Positions 1 to 8,104 of a stretch of DNA of 64,000 nt are shown here, piece after piece. This DNA comes from Streptomyces flaveolus. Lineage in GTDB: Bacteria; Actinomycetota; Actinomycetes; Streptomycetales; Streptomycetaceae. Every line of letters starts with the position of its first letter. Position 1 is the first letter of the stretch. The notes under the pieces are model-generated. The model was not told where the DNA came from. It did not search any database and was given only the letters and a program-made list of their open reading frames with translations. The stretch covers positions 124,001 through 188,000 of the forward strand of contig NZ_JNWV01000008.1 of NCBI RefSeq assembly GCF_000716535.1, read 5' to 3'. The translations under genes and the position numbers were made by a program.

Positions 1-696
1 TCCGCCTCCCGGGACGCCGAGAACCGCGACGACTTCGTGCGGGGCGTGCTCGACATCCTCGGGGTCGAGCCGGAGGTCATCACCGGTGACCAGGAGGCCG
101 AGTTCTCCTTCACGGGTGCCACGAAGGAGCTCACCGGCCGCACCGACCTCACCCGGCCCTACCTGGTCGTGGACATCGGCGGCGGCTCCACCGAGTTCGT
201 CGTCGGCGACGACCACGTGCGCGCCGCCCGGTCGGTGGACGTCGGCTGTGTGCGGATGACCGAGCGGCACCTGGTGCACGGCGGCGAGGTGAGCGACCCG
301 CCGACCGAGGAGGAGGTCGCCGCCATGCGGGCCGACATCGAGGCCGCCCTGGACCTCGCCGAGCGGTCGGTCCCGCTGCGCGAGGCGCACACCCTGGTGG
401 GCCTGGCCGGGTCCGTCACCACGGTGTCCGCCATCGCCCAGGAGCTGCCCGCGTACGACTCCGCGCGCATCCACCACTCCCGGGTCTCCCGGGAGCGCGT
501 GCGCGAGATCACCGAGCGGCTGCTGCGCTCCACGCACGCCGAGCGCGCCGCGATCCCGTCCCTGCACCCGGGCCGGGTCGACGTCATCGGCGCGGGCGCC
601 CTCGTCCTGCTCGCGATCATGGAGCGGATCGGTGCCGAGGAGGTCGTGGTGAGCGAGCACGACATCCTCGACGGCATCGCCTGGTCCGTGGCGTGA
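1..696 (+). CDS. ppx: Ppx/GppA phosphatase (exopolyphosphatase family), 5' end outside window
   Basis: The reading frame is open from base 1, so the N-terminus lies upstream. The visible 231 codons begin with SASRDAENRDDF, the end of the first ribonuclease-H-like subdomain of the Ppx/GppA family. Next come the phosphate-binding DIGGGSTEF loop (about residue 59 of the fragment) and the GLAGSVTT segment. The family hydrolyses inorganic polyphosphate or (p)ppGpp in the cytoplasm; sequence alone does not separate the two activities. The short version, without the C-terminal HD domain of E. coli Ppx, is usual for actinobacteria. The stop is followed by a hairpin at 775-792. Confidence 0.93.
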   Translation, partial: SASRDAENRDDFVRGVLDILGVEPEVITGDQEAEFSFTGATKELTGRTDLTRPYLVVDIGGGSTEFVVGDDHVRAARSVDVGCVRMTERHLVHGGEVSDPPTEEEVAAMRADIEAALDLAERSVPLREAHTLVGLAGSVTTVSAIAQELPAYDSARIHHSRVSRERVREITERLLRSTHAERAAIPSLHPGRVDVIGAGALVLLAIMERIGAEEVVVSEHDILDGIAWSVA

Positions 697-774
697 GCCG
701 TGGCATGGCTCTCTTTTGTTACTGAGTGGTAGCCACCTGCTGAGCAGGTTGGATAACGTTTGAGCGGTGTCCGG

Positions 775-792
775 GGCCCCCTTCGGGGGGCC
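775..792 (+). terminator. Hairpin after ppx
   Basis: GGCCCCC, a TTCG loop, then GGGGGCC: a perfect 7-bp stem 79 bases after the ppx stop. There is no U-tract, as is common in Streptomyces terminators. Confidence 0.55.
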
Positions 793-816
793 TTGGTCAT
801 ACCTGCGCGGGAACCT

Positions 817-834
817 TCGTGAAGTTCTTCACAA
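817..834. promoter_or_regulatory. Rex (redox) operator candidate
   Basis: TCGTGAAGTTCTTCACAA matches the Streptomyces Rex operator pattern TTGTGAA-N4-TTCACAA at 13 of 14 specified positions; the second base is C instead of T. Rex represses respiratory genes when NADH/NAD+ is low and releases DNA when NADH is high. An NADH dehydrogenase lies 320 bp downstream, which fits. From memory, ndh is a Rex target in S. coelicolor. Confidence 0.75.
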
Positions 835-1153
835 GGAATTCCCTCCCGTCGGGCGCCTCAAGGGGGCCCATGGGCCTTTTCGGGGCCTCGAAGGGTGTTT
901 GAACATGTTCAGATGAAGGGTGCGAGAGGGGCCCGGAGAGGGGTGTTCCGGGGGTGTCACGGTGCCCTCACGATGGCCCCGGCGACCCGGAGAGGCAGCT
1001 CACACGGCCTTGACAACGGGGCGAAGCGCCCCGCGGGCCCCCCGTGCGCCCATGGGCTGTGACAAGCGAGCCGCGGAGTTTAACACAGGGCCTGTCAGAC
1101 CTTGTGAAGGGGCGCACGAGCGACCCCCCTGGGGCGGGTGGATACTCGATGGC

Positions 1154-2533
1154 ATGAGCACCACGGAGCGTCCCAGGATCCTCGTAGTAGGCGGTGGGTA
1201 CGTAGGCCTGTACGCAGCTCGGCGCATCCTCAAGAAGATGCGCTACGGCGAGGCGACCGTCACGGTCGTCGACCCCCGGTCGTACATGACCTACCAGCCC
1301 TTCCTCCCCGAAGCCGCCGCCGGCAGCATCTCCCCTCGGCACGTCGTCGTCCCGCTGCGACGCGTGCTGCCGAAGGCGGAGGTCCTCACCGGTCGGGTCA
1401 CCACCATCGACCAGGACCGCAAGGTCGCCACGATCGCCCCGCTGGTGGGCGAGGCGTACGAGCTGCCCTTCGACTACCTGGTCATCGCCATGGGCGCGGT
1501 CTCCCGCACCTTCCCGATCCCCGGCCTCGCCGAGCAGGGCATCGGCATGAAGGGCATCGAGGAGTCCATCGGCCTGCGCAACCACGTCCTGGAGCAGCTC
1601 GACAAGGCCGACTCCACGACCGACGAGGAGATCCGCCGCAAGGCGCTCACCTTCGTCTTCATCGGCGGTGGCTTCGCGGGCGCGGAGACCATCGGTGAGG
1701 TCGAGGACATGGCCCGGGACGCGGCCAAGTACTACAAGAACGTGTCCCGTGAGGACATGCGCTTCATCCTCGTCGACGCCGCCGACAAGATCCTTCCCGA
1801 GGTCGGCCCCAAGCTCGGCCAGTACGGCAGGGAGCACCTGGAGAGCCGGGGCGTGGAGATCTACCTCTCCACCTCCATGGACTCCTGCGTCGACGGCCAC
1901 GTGGTGCTCAAGAACGGCCTGGAGGTCGACGCCAACACCATCGTGTGGACGGCCGGCGTCAAGCCGAACCCGGCCCTCGCCCGCTTCGGTCTGCCGCTCG
2001 GCCCGCGCGGTCACGTCGACTGCGAGCCCACGCTCCAGGTCAAGGGCACGGACTACATCTGGGCCGCCGGCGACAACGCCCAGGTCCCGGACGTCGCCGC
2101 CCGCAAGGCCGGTGTGGAGAACGCCTGGTGCCCGCCGAACGCCCAGCACGCGCTGCGCCAGGCCAAGGTCCTCGGCGACAACGTGGTGTCCGGTATGCGG
2201 GGCTTCCCGCAGAAGGAGTACGAGCACGCCAACAAGGGTGCCGTCGCCGGACTCGGCCTGCACAAGGGCGTGGCGATGATCGTCATGGGCAAGATGAAGA
2301 TCAAGGTCAAGGGCCGCCTCGCCTGGTACATGCACCGTGGCTACCACGGTCTGGCGATGCCGACCTGGAACCGCAAGATCCGCGTCTTCGCCGACTGGAC
2401 GCTCGGCATGTTCCTCAAGCGCGAGGTCGTCTCCCTCGGCGCCATGGAGAACCCGCGCGAGGAGTTCTACGAGGCCGCCAAGCCGGCGCCGGTCGCCGCG
2501 AGCAAGACCGAGGAGAAGGCCAAGGCCTCCTGA
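1154..2533 (+). CDS. ndh: Type II NADH dehydrogenase (NDH-2)
   Basis: 459-aa flavoprotein that oxidises NADH and reduces menaquinone at the inner face of the membrane without pumping protons. The N-terminal FAD-binding Rossmann motif is VVGGGYVGLYAA (residues about 12-23), followed by the YMTYQPFLPE segment typical of NDH-2. The NADH-binding fold is FIGGGFAGAETIGEV at about 172-186, and the second FAD contact is WAAGDNAQ at about 310. The basic C-terminus (KMKIKVKGRLAWYMHRGYHG) is the likely membrane-associating part. An in-frame start exists far upstream, but ATG 1154 gives the family-length protein. A Rex-type operator lies upstream and a strong hairpin follows. Confidence 0.95.
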   Translation: MSTTERPRILVVGGGYVGLYAARRILKKMRYGEATVTVVDPRSYMTYQPFLPEAAAGSISPRHVVVPLRRVLPKAEVLTGRVTTIDQDRKVATIAPLVGEAYELPFDYLVIAMGAVSRTFPIPGLAEQGIGMKGIEESIGLRNHVLEQLDKADSTTDEEIRRKALTFVFIGGGFAGAETIGEVEDMARDAAKYYKNVSREDMRFILVDAADKILPEVGPKLGQYGREHLESRGVEIYLSTSMDSCVDGHVVLKNGLEVDANTIVWTAGVKPNPALARFGLPLGPRGHVDCEPTLQVKGTDYIWAAGDNAQVPDVAARKAGVENAWCPPNAQHALRQAKVLGDNVVSGMRGFPQKEYEHANKGAVAGLGLHKGVAMIVMGKMKIKVKGRLAWYMHRGYHGLAMPTWNRKIRVFADWTLGMFLKREVVSLGAMENPREEFYEAAKPAPVAASKTEEKAKAS

Positions 2534-2591
2534 CCTCCCGTCACCGACCGGCCCTCCGGTCGCTCGATCGACCCCCCGGTCGCTGACCGGC

Positions 2592-2633
2592 CCGGAAGAC
2601 CTCCCGCCATCCGTGGTGCGGGAGGTCTTCCGG
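2592..2633 (+). terminator. Strong terminator hairpin after ndh
   Basis: Perfect 16-bp inverted repeat CCGGAAGACCTCCCGC / GCGGGAGGTCTTCCGG with a 10-base loop, 59 bases after the ndh stop. Confidence 0.85.
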
Positions 2634-2769
2634 CGTTCCCGGGCACCCATCCGCATGGTTTCTACAGCCGTTTTGCCCAGTCGTAACTCCTTCGCGGGAC
2701 TGCGCCGAGGCCCGCGCGGTGTTTACGTGGTATCCGGCATCCGGGATCGTCGTCTTGGAGGTGTGCGCC

Positions 2770-4071
2770 ATGGCCGACGCCGCGTCGCGGCTGAGGAGTC
2801 TTGCCGAGCAGATGCTGGGAGTCCCGCTCCCGCTACGCCTGAAGGCCTGGGACGGGTCGCAGGCAGGCCCGCCGGACGCGCCGGCACTCGTCGTGCGCAA
2901 CCGCCGCGCCCTGCGCCGCATGCTGTTCAAACCGGGCGAACTGGGCCTCGCCCGCGCCTGGGTCTCCGGCGACCTGGAGATCGAGGGTGACCTGTACACC
3001 GCGCTCGACGCCATGGCGGGCCTGGTCTGGGAGCGCGGGGAGGACGCCCGCAGCCTCGCCCAGGCCGTCCGCGACCCCGATGTCCGGGCCGCCGCCCGCG
3101 AGCTGCTGAAACTGGCCGGCCCGCCGATCCCGCCCGCCCCGCCGCGCGAGGAGGTCCGCAGACCCCGCCGGCGTCTGCACACCCGTCGTACCGACAAGCG
3201 GGCCATCAGCCACCACTACGACGTCGGCAACGACTTCTACGAGATCGTCCTCGGCCCCTCCATGGTGTACTCCTGCGCGTACTGGGAGGCCGACGACAAG
3301 GGCCCGACCCTGGAGTCCGCCCAGCGCGACAAGCTCGAACTGGTCTGCGTCAAGCTGGGACTGAAGAAGGGTCAGCGGCTGCTGGACGTCGGCTGCGGCT
3401 GGGGTTCCATGGCCATCCACGCGGCCCGCGAGCACGGCGTGAGCGTCGTCGGTGTCACGCTCTCCCAGGAGCAGGCGGCGTACGCCCGCAAGCGCGTCGC
3501 CGACGAGGGGCTGACCGACCGGGTGGAGATCAGGGTCCAGGACTACCGGGACGTCGTGGACGGCCCCTTCGACGCGATCTCCTCCATCGGCATGGCCGAA
3601 CACGTCGGCGCCGAGAGGTACCTGGAGTACGCCCGCCAGCTCTACACCCTGCTCAAGCCCGGCGGCCGGCTGCTCAACCACCAGATCGCCCGCCGCCCGC
3701 AGCGGGACGAGTCGACGTACGAGGTGGACGAGTTCATCGACTCCTACGTCTTCCCCGACGGCGAACTCGCCCCCGTCGGCACCACGGTCACCCAGCTCGA
3801 ACGGGCCGGGTTCGAGGTCCGGGACGTGGAGTCCATCCGCGAGCACTACGCCCGCACCCTGCGCCGGTGGGTCGCCAACCTGGAGGCCGACTGGGACCGG
3901 GCGGTCCGGCTCACCAGCCCCGGCCGCGCCCGCGTCTGGCTGCTGTACATGGCCGCGTCCGCGCTCGCCTTCGAACGCAACCGCATCGGCGTCAACCAGG
4001 TCCTCGCGATCCGCACCCCCGAGTCCGGCGCCTCCGGACTCCCCCTGCGCGCCCGCACCTGGCACGGCTGA
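2770..4071 (+). CDS. cfa: Cyclopropane-fatty-acyl-phospholipid synthase family methyltransferase
   Basis: 433 aa. Transfers the methylene from S-adenosylmethionine to the double bond of unsaturated phospholipid acyl chains. The N-terminal CFA domain (about 20-125) contains FKPGELGLARAWVSGDLE. The catalytic domain starts with AISHHYDVGNDFYEIVLGPS (about 157-176), and the SAM-binding motif is LLDVGCGWGSMAIHAA (about 216). GMAEHVG and the acidic EVDEFIDSYVFPDGE stretch are also typical. ATG 2770 follows GGAGG (2757-2761). The gene stands alone between the ndh terminator and the convergent ABC genes. The exact product (cyclopropane or branched) cannot be told from sequence. Confidence 0.93.
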   Translation: MADAASRLRSLAEQMLGVPLPLRLKAWDGSQAGPPDAPALVVRNRRALRRMLFKPGELGLARAWVSGDLEIEGDLYTALDAMAGLVWERGEDARSLAQAVRDPDVRAAARELLKLAGPPIPPAPPREEVRRPRRRLHTRRTDKRAISHHYDVGNDFYEIVLGPSMVYSCAYWEADDKGPTLESAQRDKLELVCVKLGLKKGQRLLDVGCGWGSMAIHAAREHGVSVVGVTLSQEQAAYARKRVADEGLTDRVEIRVQDYRDVVDGPFDAISSIGMAEHVGAERYLEYARQLYTLLKPGGRLLNHQIARRPQRDESTYEVDEFIDSYVFPDGELAPVGTTVTQLERAGFEVRDVESIREHYARTLRRWVANLEADWDRAVRLTSPGRARVWLLYMAASALAFERNRIGVNQVLAIRTPESGASGLPLRARTWHG

Positions 4072-4106
4072 CAGAGGCACGACGACACCGCTGACGGCGG
4101 TACGGC

Positions 4107-4137
4107 GAAGGGGGCCCCTTCCCGCGGGGCCCCCTTC
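4107..4137. terminator. Bidirectional terminator between cfa and ABC exporter
   Basis: GAAGGGGGCCCC / GGGGCCCCCTTC, a perfect 12-bp stem with a 7-base loop. It lies in the 82-bp gap between two convergent genes. Confidence 0.8.
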
Positions 4138-4153
4138 ACCGTCGTACGACCGC

Positions 4154-6682
4154 CTACTCGGCCTTGATGGCCGTCAGCATGTTCAGCCGGGCCGCGCGCC
4201 GGGCCGGCCACAGCGCGGCCAGGACGCCGACCACGCCCGCCAGCAGCAGGAACACCGTCATCCGGCCCCAGGGCAGCACCAGTTCGTACGTCGGCATCTT
4301 CGTGCCCAGCAGCTCGCCGGCCGCCCAGCCGAAGAACACGCCCAGACCGATGCCCAGCACCCCGCCGAACAGGGAGATCACCAGCGACTCCAGGCGGACC
4401 ATCCGCTTGACCGCCCTGCGGTCCAGGCCGATCGCGCGGAGCATGCCGATCTCCTGGGCCCGCTCGAAGACGGACATGGCCAGCGTGTTGATGACGCCGA
4501 GCACCGCGACGATCACCGCCATGCCGAGCAGGCCGTAGACCATGTTCAGCATCAGCGTGAACATCTGCGCGATCTCGTTGGAGATGTCCTTCTTGTCCTG
4601 GACCTTGATCGCCGGGTTGGTGCCGAGGGCCTTCTCCAGCCTGTCCTTGGCCGCGTCGGACGCCCCGTCCGTCGTCTTCACCATGACCTGCATGTCGGCC
4701 GGGTCGGACAGGTGCGGGGTGAGGACCTTGTTGTCGAGGATGATCCCGTTGAGCATGTCGTTGCCCTCGTAGACCCCCGCGACCGTCAGCCGCTGGGCCT
4801 TGCCGTCCTCGAAGTGCGCGGTGAAGTGCGAACCGGCCTTCCAGCCGAAGTCCGCGGCCCGGTCCTGGTCCACGACGACCCGGGTGCCGCCCACGCCGAA
4901 CGACCCGTCGGTCACCTTCAGGTCGGTCAGTTCGCCGATGGTCGCGCCGTCGACACCGGTCAGGAACTCGGTGCCGCCGTCGATGCGGGACTCGCCGTTG
5001 CGCAGCGGGCTGCTCGCGGTGACGCCGTCGGCGGAGGCGATCTTCTTCTCCACGTCGGGGGAGAGCGGACCGCGGTTGGCCATCGAGACGACGTAGTCGG
5101 CGCGGATCGCCGAGCTGGCCATCTTGTCGATGGACGTCTGGAGGCTGCCCGCCATCACCGTCATACCGGTGATCAGCGTCAGGCCGATCATCAGCGCGGA
5201 GGCGGTGGCCGCGGTACGGCGCGGGTTGCGCACCGAGTTCTGCCGGGCGAGCTTGCCCGACACCCCGAAGGCGCGCAGCACCGGCGCGGCCGCGGCGATC
5301 AGCGGGCGGGACAGCAGCGGGGTCAGGATGAACACGCCGATGATGAGCAGGACCGCGCCGATGCCCATCGCGCCCTGGCCGGTGTCGGCGTCCATCCTCG
5401 TGCCCGCGAGGACCACCGCGATGCCGGCCGCCGTGAACAGCGAGCCCAGGGTGTTGCGCAGCACCAGCGACTTGGTGGTGGCCTTGGCGTGCACGCTGCT
5501 CATCGCCGCCACCGGCGGGATCTTCGCGGCCCGGCGGCCGGGCAGCCAGGCGGCCAGCATGGTGATGAGGATGCCGACCGCGAGGGCGGTGACCACCGTG
5601 CCGGGGCTGATCACCAGCGGACCGTCGGGCATGCTCGCGCCGAACGAGCCGAGCAGGGAGCGCAGGCCCGCGCCGATGCCGACACCGGCGGCCAGACCGG
5701 TCACACCGGCGACCGCGCCGACGGCGAACGCCTCGATCAGCACCGAGCGGGTGATCTGGCGGCGGGAGGCGCCGACCGCCCGCAGCAGGGCCAGCTCCCG
5801 GGTGCGCTGGGCGACCAGCATGGTGAAGGTGTTGGCGATGATGAACGTGCCGACGAACAGGGCGATGCCCGCGAACACCAGCAGGCCCTGCTTCAGGCTG
5901 CTCATGGACGAGGAGATGGCCTTCGCCTGGTCGTCGGCGAGCTGCTTGCCGGTGGTGGTCTCCACCAGCTTCGCCGGCAGCGCCTTGTCCAGCTCGGCCT
6001 TGAGCGCCGCCTGGCTGGTGCCGGGCGCGGCCTGCACGTCGATCTCGTCGTACGTGCCCTTCTTGCCGAACAGGGACTGCGCGGTCGCCGTGTCGAACAG
6101 GGTGAGGCTGCCGCCCGCGGCGACGTTGCCGTCGTCGGTCGTGAAGATGCCGCTGACGGTGGGGGTGAGGACCGGGCCGTCGACGGAGAGCCGCACGGTG
6201 TCGCCGACCCGGTACCCGGCGCGCTTCGCGGTCGCCGAGTCGATCAGCACCTCGCCCTTGCCGCGCGGGGCATGGCCGCTGACCAGCGGGTAGCGGGGGT
6301 CCTTGGTGCCCCAGTAGTTGCCGCCGGCGGACTGCCAGTCGCCGCCGACCAGCTTGCCGTCCTTGTCGGCGAGGGCGGTGAAGCCGCTGACGACACCGGT
6401 GGCGGAGGCGGCCCCGGGGACCTTGGCGGCCTTGTCGAGCAGGGCCCGGGTCAGCTCGGGGACCTTGCCGACCTGGTTGCCCTTGGAGTCCTGGTACTCG
6501 GGCCGTACGGCGACGTCGACCTGGTCGAAGCCCTTGGCGGAGCTCTTCTGGTAGGCGTCGGAGATGGTGTTGGTGAAGACCAGCGTCCCGGAGACGAACG
6601 CGACGCCGAGCATGACGGCGAGCACGGTCATCAGGAGCCGGGCCTTGTGCGCGAGGACGTTGCGCAGGGCGGTGCGGAACAT
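4154..6682 (-). CDS. ABC transporter permease, FtsX/MacB type (two FtsX domains)
   Basis: 842-aa inner-membrane protein. An N-terminal TM helix (LMTVLAVMLGVAFVSGTLVF) is followed by a large extracytoplasmic domain (about 45-250). Then come three TM helices with the FtsX signature AQRTRELALLRAVGASRRQI (about 290-310), further TM segments, a second extracytoplasmic domain and a second FtsX copy (FERAQEIGMLRAIGLDRRAV) near the C-terminus. This duplicated layout is typical of actinobacterial exporters or mechanotransmission-type permeases; the substrate is unknown. Its start overlaps the stop of the ATPase gene by one base (TGATG), so the two are translationally coupled. Confidence 0.92.
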   Translation of the reverse strand: MFRTALRNVLAHKARLLMTVLAVMLGVAFVSGTLVFTNTISDAYQKSSAKGFDQVDVAVRPEYQDSKGNQVGKVPELTRALLDKAAKVPGAASATGVVSGFTALADKDGKLVGGDWQSAGGNYWGTKDPRYPLVSGHAPRGKGEVLIDSATAKRAGYRVGDTVRLSVDGPVLTPTVSGIFTTDDGNVAAGGSLTLFDTATAQSLFGKKGTYDEIDVQAAPGTSQAALKAELDKALPAKLVETTTGKQLADDQAKAISSSMSSLKQGLLVFAGIALFVGTFIIANTFTMLVAQRTRELALLRAVGASRRQITRSVLIEAFAVGAVAGVTGLAAGVGIGAGLRSLLGSFGASMPDGPLVISPGTVVTALAVGILITMLAAWLPGRRAAKIPPVAAMSSVHAKATTKSLVLRNTLGSLFTAAGIAVVLAGTRMDADTGQGAMGIGAVLLIIGVFILTPLLSRPLIAAAAPVLRAFGVSGKLARQNSVRNPRRTAATASALMIGLTLITGMTVMAGSLQTSIDKMASSAIRADYVVSMANRGPLSPDVEKKIASADGVTASSPLRNGESRIDGGTEFLTGVDGATIGELTDLKVTDGSFGVGGTRVVVDQDRAADFGWKAGSHFTAHFEDGKAQRLTVAGVYEGNDMLNGIILDNKVLTPHLSDPADMQVMVKTTDGASDAAKDRLEKALGTNPAIKVQDKKDISNEIAQMFTLMLNMVYGLLGMAVIVAVLGVINTLAMSVFERAQEIGMLRAIGLDRRAVKRMVRLESLVISLFGGVLGIGLGVFFGWAAGELLGTKMPTYELVLPWGRMTVFLLLAGVVGVLAALWPARRAARLNMLTAIKAE

Positions 6683-7452
6683 CAGCTGGTACGGCCCTTC
6701 GCGTCGAACTGCTTCATGAGGTCGAGGACGGAGTCGGCCGTCGGGCCGTGCATCTCGTCGACGATCCGCCCGTCGGCCAGGAAGATCACCCGGTCCGCGT
6801 AGGCGGCGGCCACCGGGTCGTGGGTGACCATGACGACGGTCTGGCCCAGCTCGCGCACGGAGTTGCGCAGGAAGCCGAGGACTTCGGCGCCGGAGCGCGA
6901 GTCCAGGTTTCCGGTCGGCTCGTCACCGAAGATGATCTCGGGCCGGGAGGCGAGGGCGCGGGCGACGGCGACCCGCTGCTGCTGGCCGCCGGAGAGCTGG
7001 GAGGGCCGGTGGCTGAGCCGCCCGGACAGCCCGACCATGTCGATGACCCGGTCCAGCCACGCCTTGTCCGGCTTCCGCCCGGCGATGTCCATCGGGAGGG
7101 TGATGTTCTCCAGGGCGGTCAGCGTCGGCAGCAGGTTGAACGCCTGGAAGATGAAGCCGATCTTGTCCCGGCGCAACCTGGTGAGCTGCTTGTCCTTCAG
7201 GGACCCCAGCTCGGTGTCCCCGATCCGGACGGACCCGGAGGAGAAGGTGTCCAGTCCGGCCACGCAGTGCATCAGCGTGGACTTGCCGGAGCCGGACGGC
7301 CCCATGATCGCGGTGAACTCGGCGGCCCGGAAGTCGACGGAGACCCGGTCCAGGGCGACCACCCGGGTCTCACCCTGCCCGTAGATCTTCGACAGCTCCG
7401 TGGCGCGTGCGGCCACGGCGGTGGTCCGGCCTGCGGTGGGTGTGGTGGTCAC
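6682..7452 (-). CDS. ABC transporter ATP-binding protein (MacB/LolD type)
   Basis: 256 aa from GTG 7452 (VTTTPTAGRTT); a longer frame reaches 7503. The chosen start is preceded by a GGAG (GGAGCGCTCCC), and family similarity begins shortly after. Walker A is GPSGSGKST, the signature is LSGGQQQRVAVARAL, Walker B is IIFGDEPTGNLD and the H-loop is VTHDP. The pattern FQAFNLLPTLTALENI is typical of the MacB/LolD subfamily that partners FtsX-type permeases. It is the first gene of the two-gene operon. It powers the neighbouring permease; the substrate is unknown. Confidence 0.93.
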   Translation of the reverse strand: MTTTPTAGRTTAVAARATELSKIYGQGETRVVALDRVSVDFRAAEFTAIMGPSGSGKSTLMHCVAGLDTFSSGSVRIGDTELGSLKDKQLTRLRRDKIGFIFQAFNLLPTLTALENITLPMDIAGRKPDKAWLDRVIDMVGLSGRLSHRPSQLSGGQQQRVAVARALASRPEIIFGDEPTGNLDSRSGAEVLGFLRNSVRELGQTVVMVTHDPVAAAYADRVIFLADGRIVDEMHGPTADSVLDLMKQFDAKGRTS

Positions 7453-7858
7453 GGGAGGGCGCTCCTGTCGGGTACGACGTCTGTTCGTTGGGGACCGATC
7501 CATCGTCCCGGCGGGGAGCGCGTGTGTAGTCAGTCGCTGTTCCGGTTCTGGGGGGCGACTCGGGTCGGACGGGGGGGCCCGGTGTCATACCTGGGGAGGA
7601 CGGGTGACCCTGACTTTGGTCGTGTCGGGGAACCGTGTCGAGAACAGGTGGAACACCCTCGTTCGGACGGTGAAATTCCGTCATTTCGCGTACGCGCGCA
7701 CAACCGTCACGTCAGGCTATTGGCAAGTGCGGATGGCGTGTACCGCGGGCTGATGCACCCTCAGGCGTCAATAAAATAAGACAACATCGGTCCACCCACC
7801 CACTGTTCGGGGGATGGGTCCCGATAGGCTCGAACCTCGCAAGCGGAGCCCATGGCCT
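7453..7858. promoter_or_regulatory. Gene-free divergent region with bldA promoter
   Basis: 406 bp between the ABC operon (leftward) and bldA (rightward). A TAGGCT hexamer at 7825-7830 is a good Streptomyces -10, with a weak -35 around 7802-7807. This would start transcription about 20 bases before the tRNA. A relatively AT-rich patch (CAATAAAATAAG, about 7768-7779) lies just upstream. No convincing protein gene was seen. Confidence 0.55.
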
Positions 7859-7942
7859 GCCCGGATGGTGGAATGCAGACACGGCGAGCTTAAACCTCGC
7901 TGCCCCTTCGCGGGCGTGCCGGTTCAAGTCCGGCTCCGGGCA
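7859..7942 (+). tRNA. bldA: tRNA-Leu(UAA), bldA
   Basis: An 84-nt class II tRNA. The acceptor stem GCCCGGA pairs with TCCGGGC, with discriminator A at 7942. The anticodon arm is GCGAG-CTTAAAC-CTCGC, giving anticodon UAA, which reads the rare UUA codon. A long variable arm (about TGCCCCTTCGCGGGCG) and the T-arm GCCGG-TTCAAGT-CCGGC are present. The 3' CCA is not encoded (CACCTT follows). In Streptomyces this tRNA is BldA, which controls aerial growth and antibiotic production through TTA-containing genes. The sequence matches what I remember of S. coelicolor bldA, and the pobA neighbour agrees. Confidence 0.96.
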
Positions 7943-8104
7943 CCTTCCGCCGTCGGTTTCCTCTGGAACCACCCCCGAACCACCCGACCACCGCACGACC
8001 GTTGACAGCGGGGCCCGTGCGGTCGGAGACTCACGCCCGGAAGTCGGTGAAGGAAAGTTCACCAGGCGAACATCGCGCGAGGCGGCGGGACAAGGAGACG
8101 ACCG

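Larger units (their letters stand above)
697..1153. other. 457-bp gene-free region upstream of ndh
   Basis: No convincing gene. It contains the ppx terminator hairpin, a Rex-type operator (817-834), a perfect 12-bp palindrome TGAACATGTTCA (900-911), a TTGACA hexamer (1010-1015) without a clear -10, and a possible weak second Rex half-site at 1102-1119. The region is probably a long, regulated promoter for the NADH dehydrogenase gene. Confidence 0.6.

Noticed and set aside
1102..1119. Second Rex site TTGTGAAGGGGCGCACGA before ndh
   Set aside because: The left half is perfect but the right half has three mismatches; too weak to annotate as a feature.
4712..6802. Long open frame on the plus strand opposite the FtsX-type permease
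   Set aside because: Antisense shadow of a GC-rich gene; composition Gly/Ala/Arg/Asp/Val-rich with no domain, while the minus-strand product is a clear permease.
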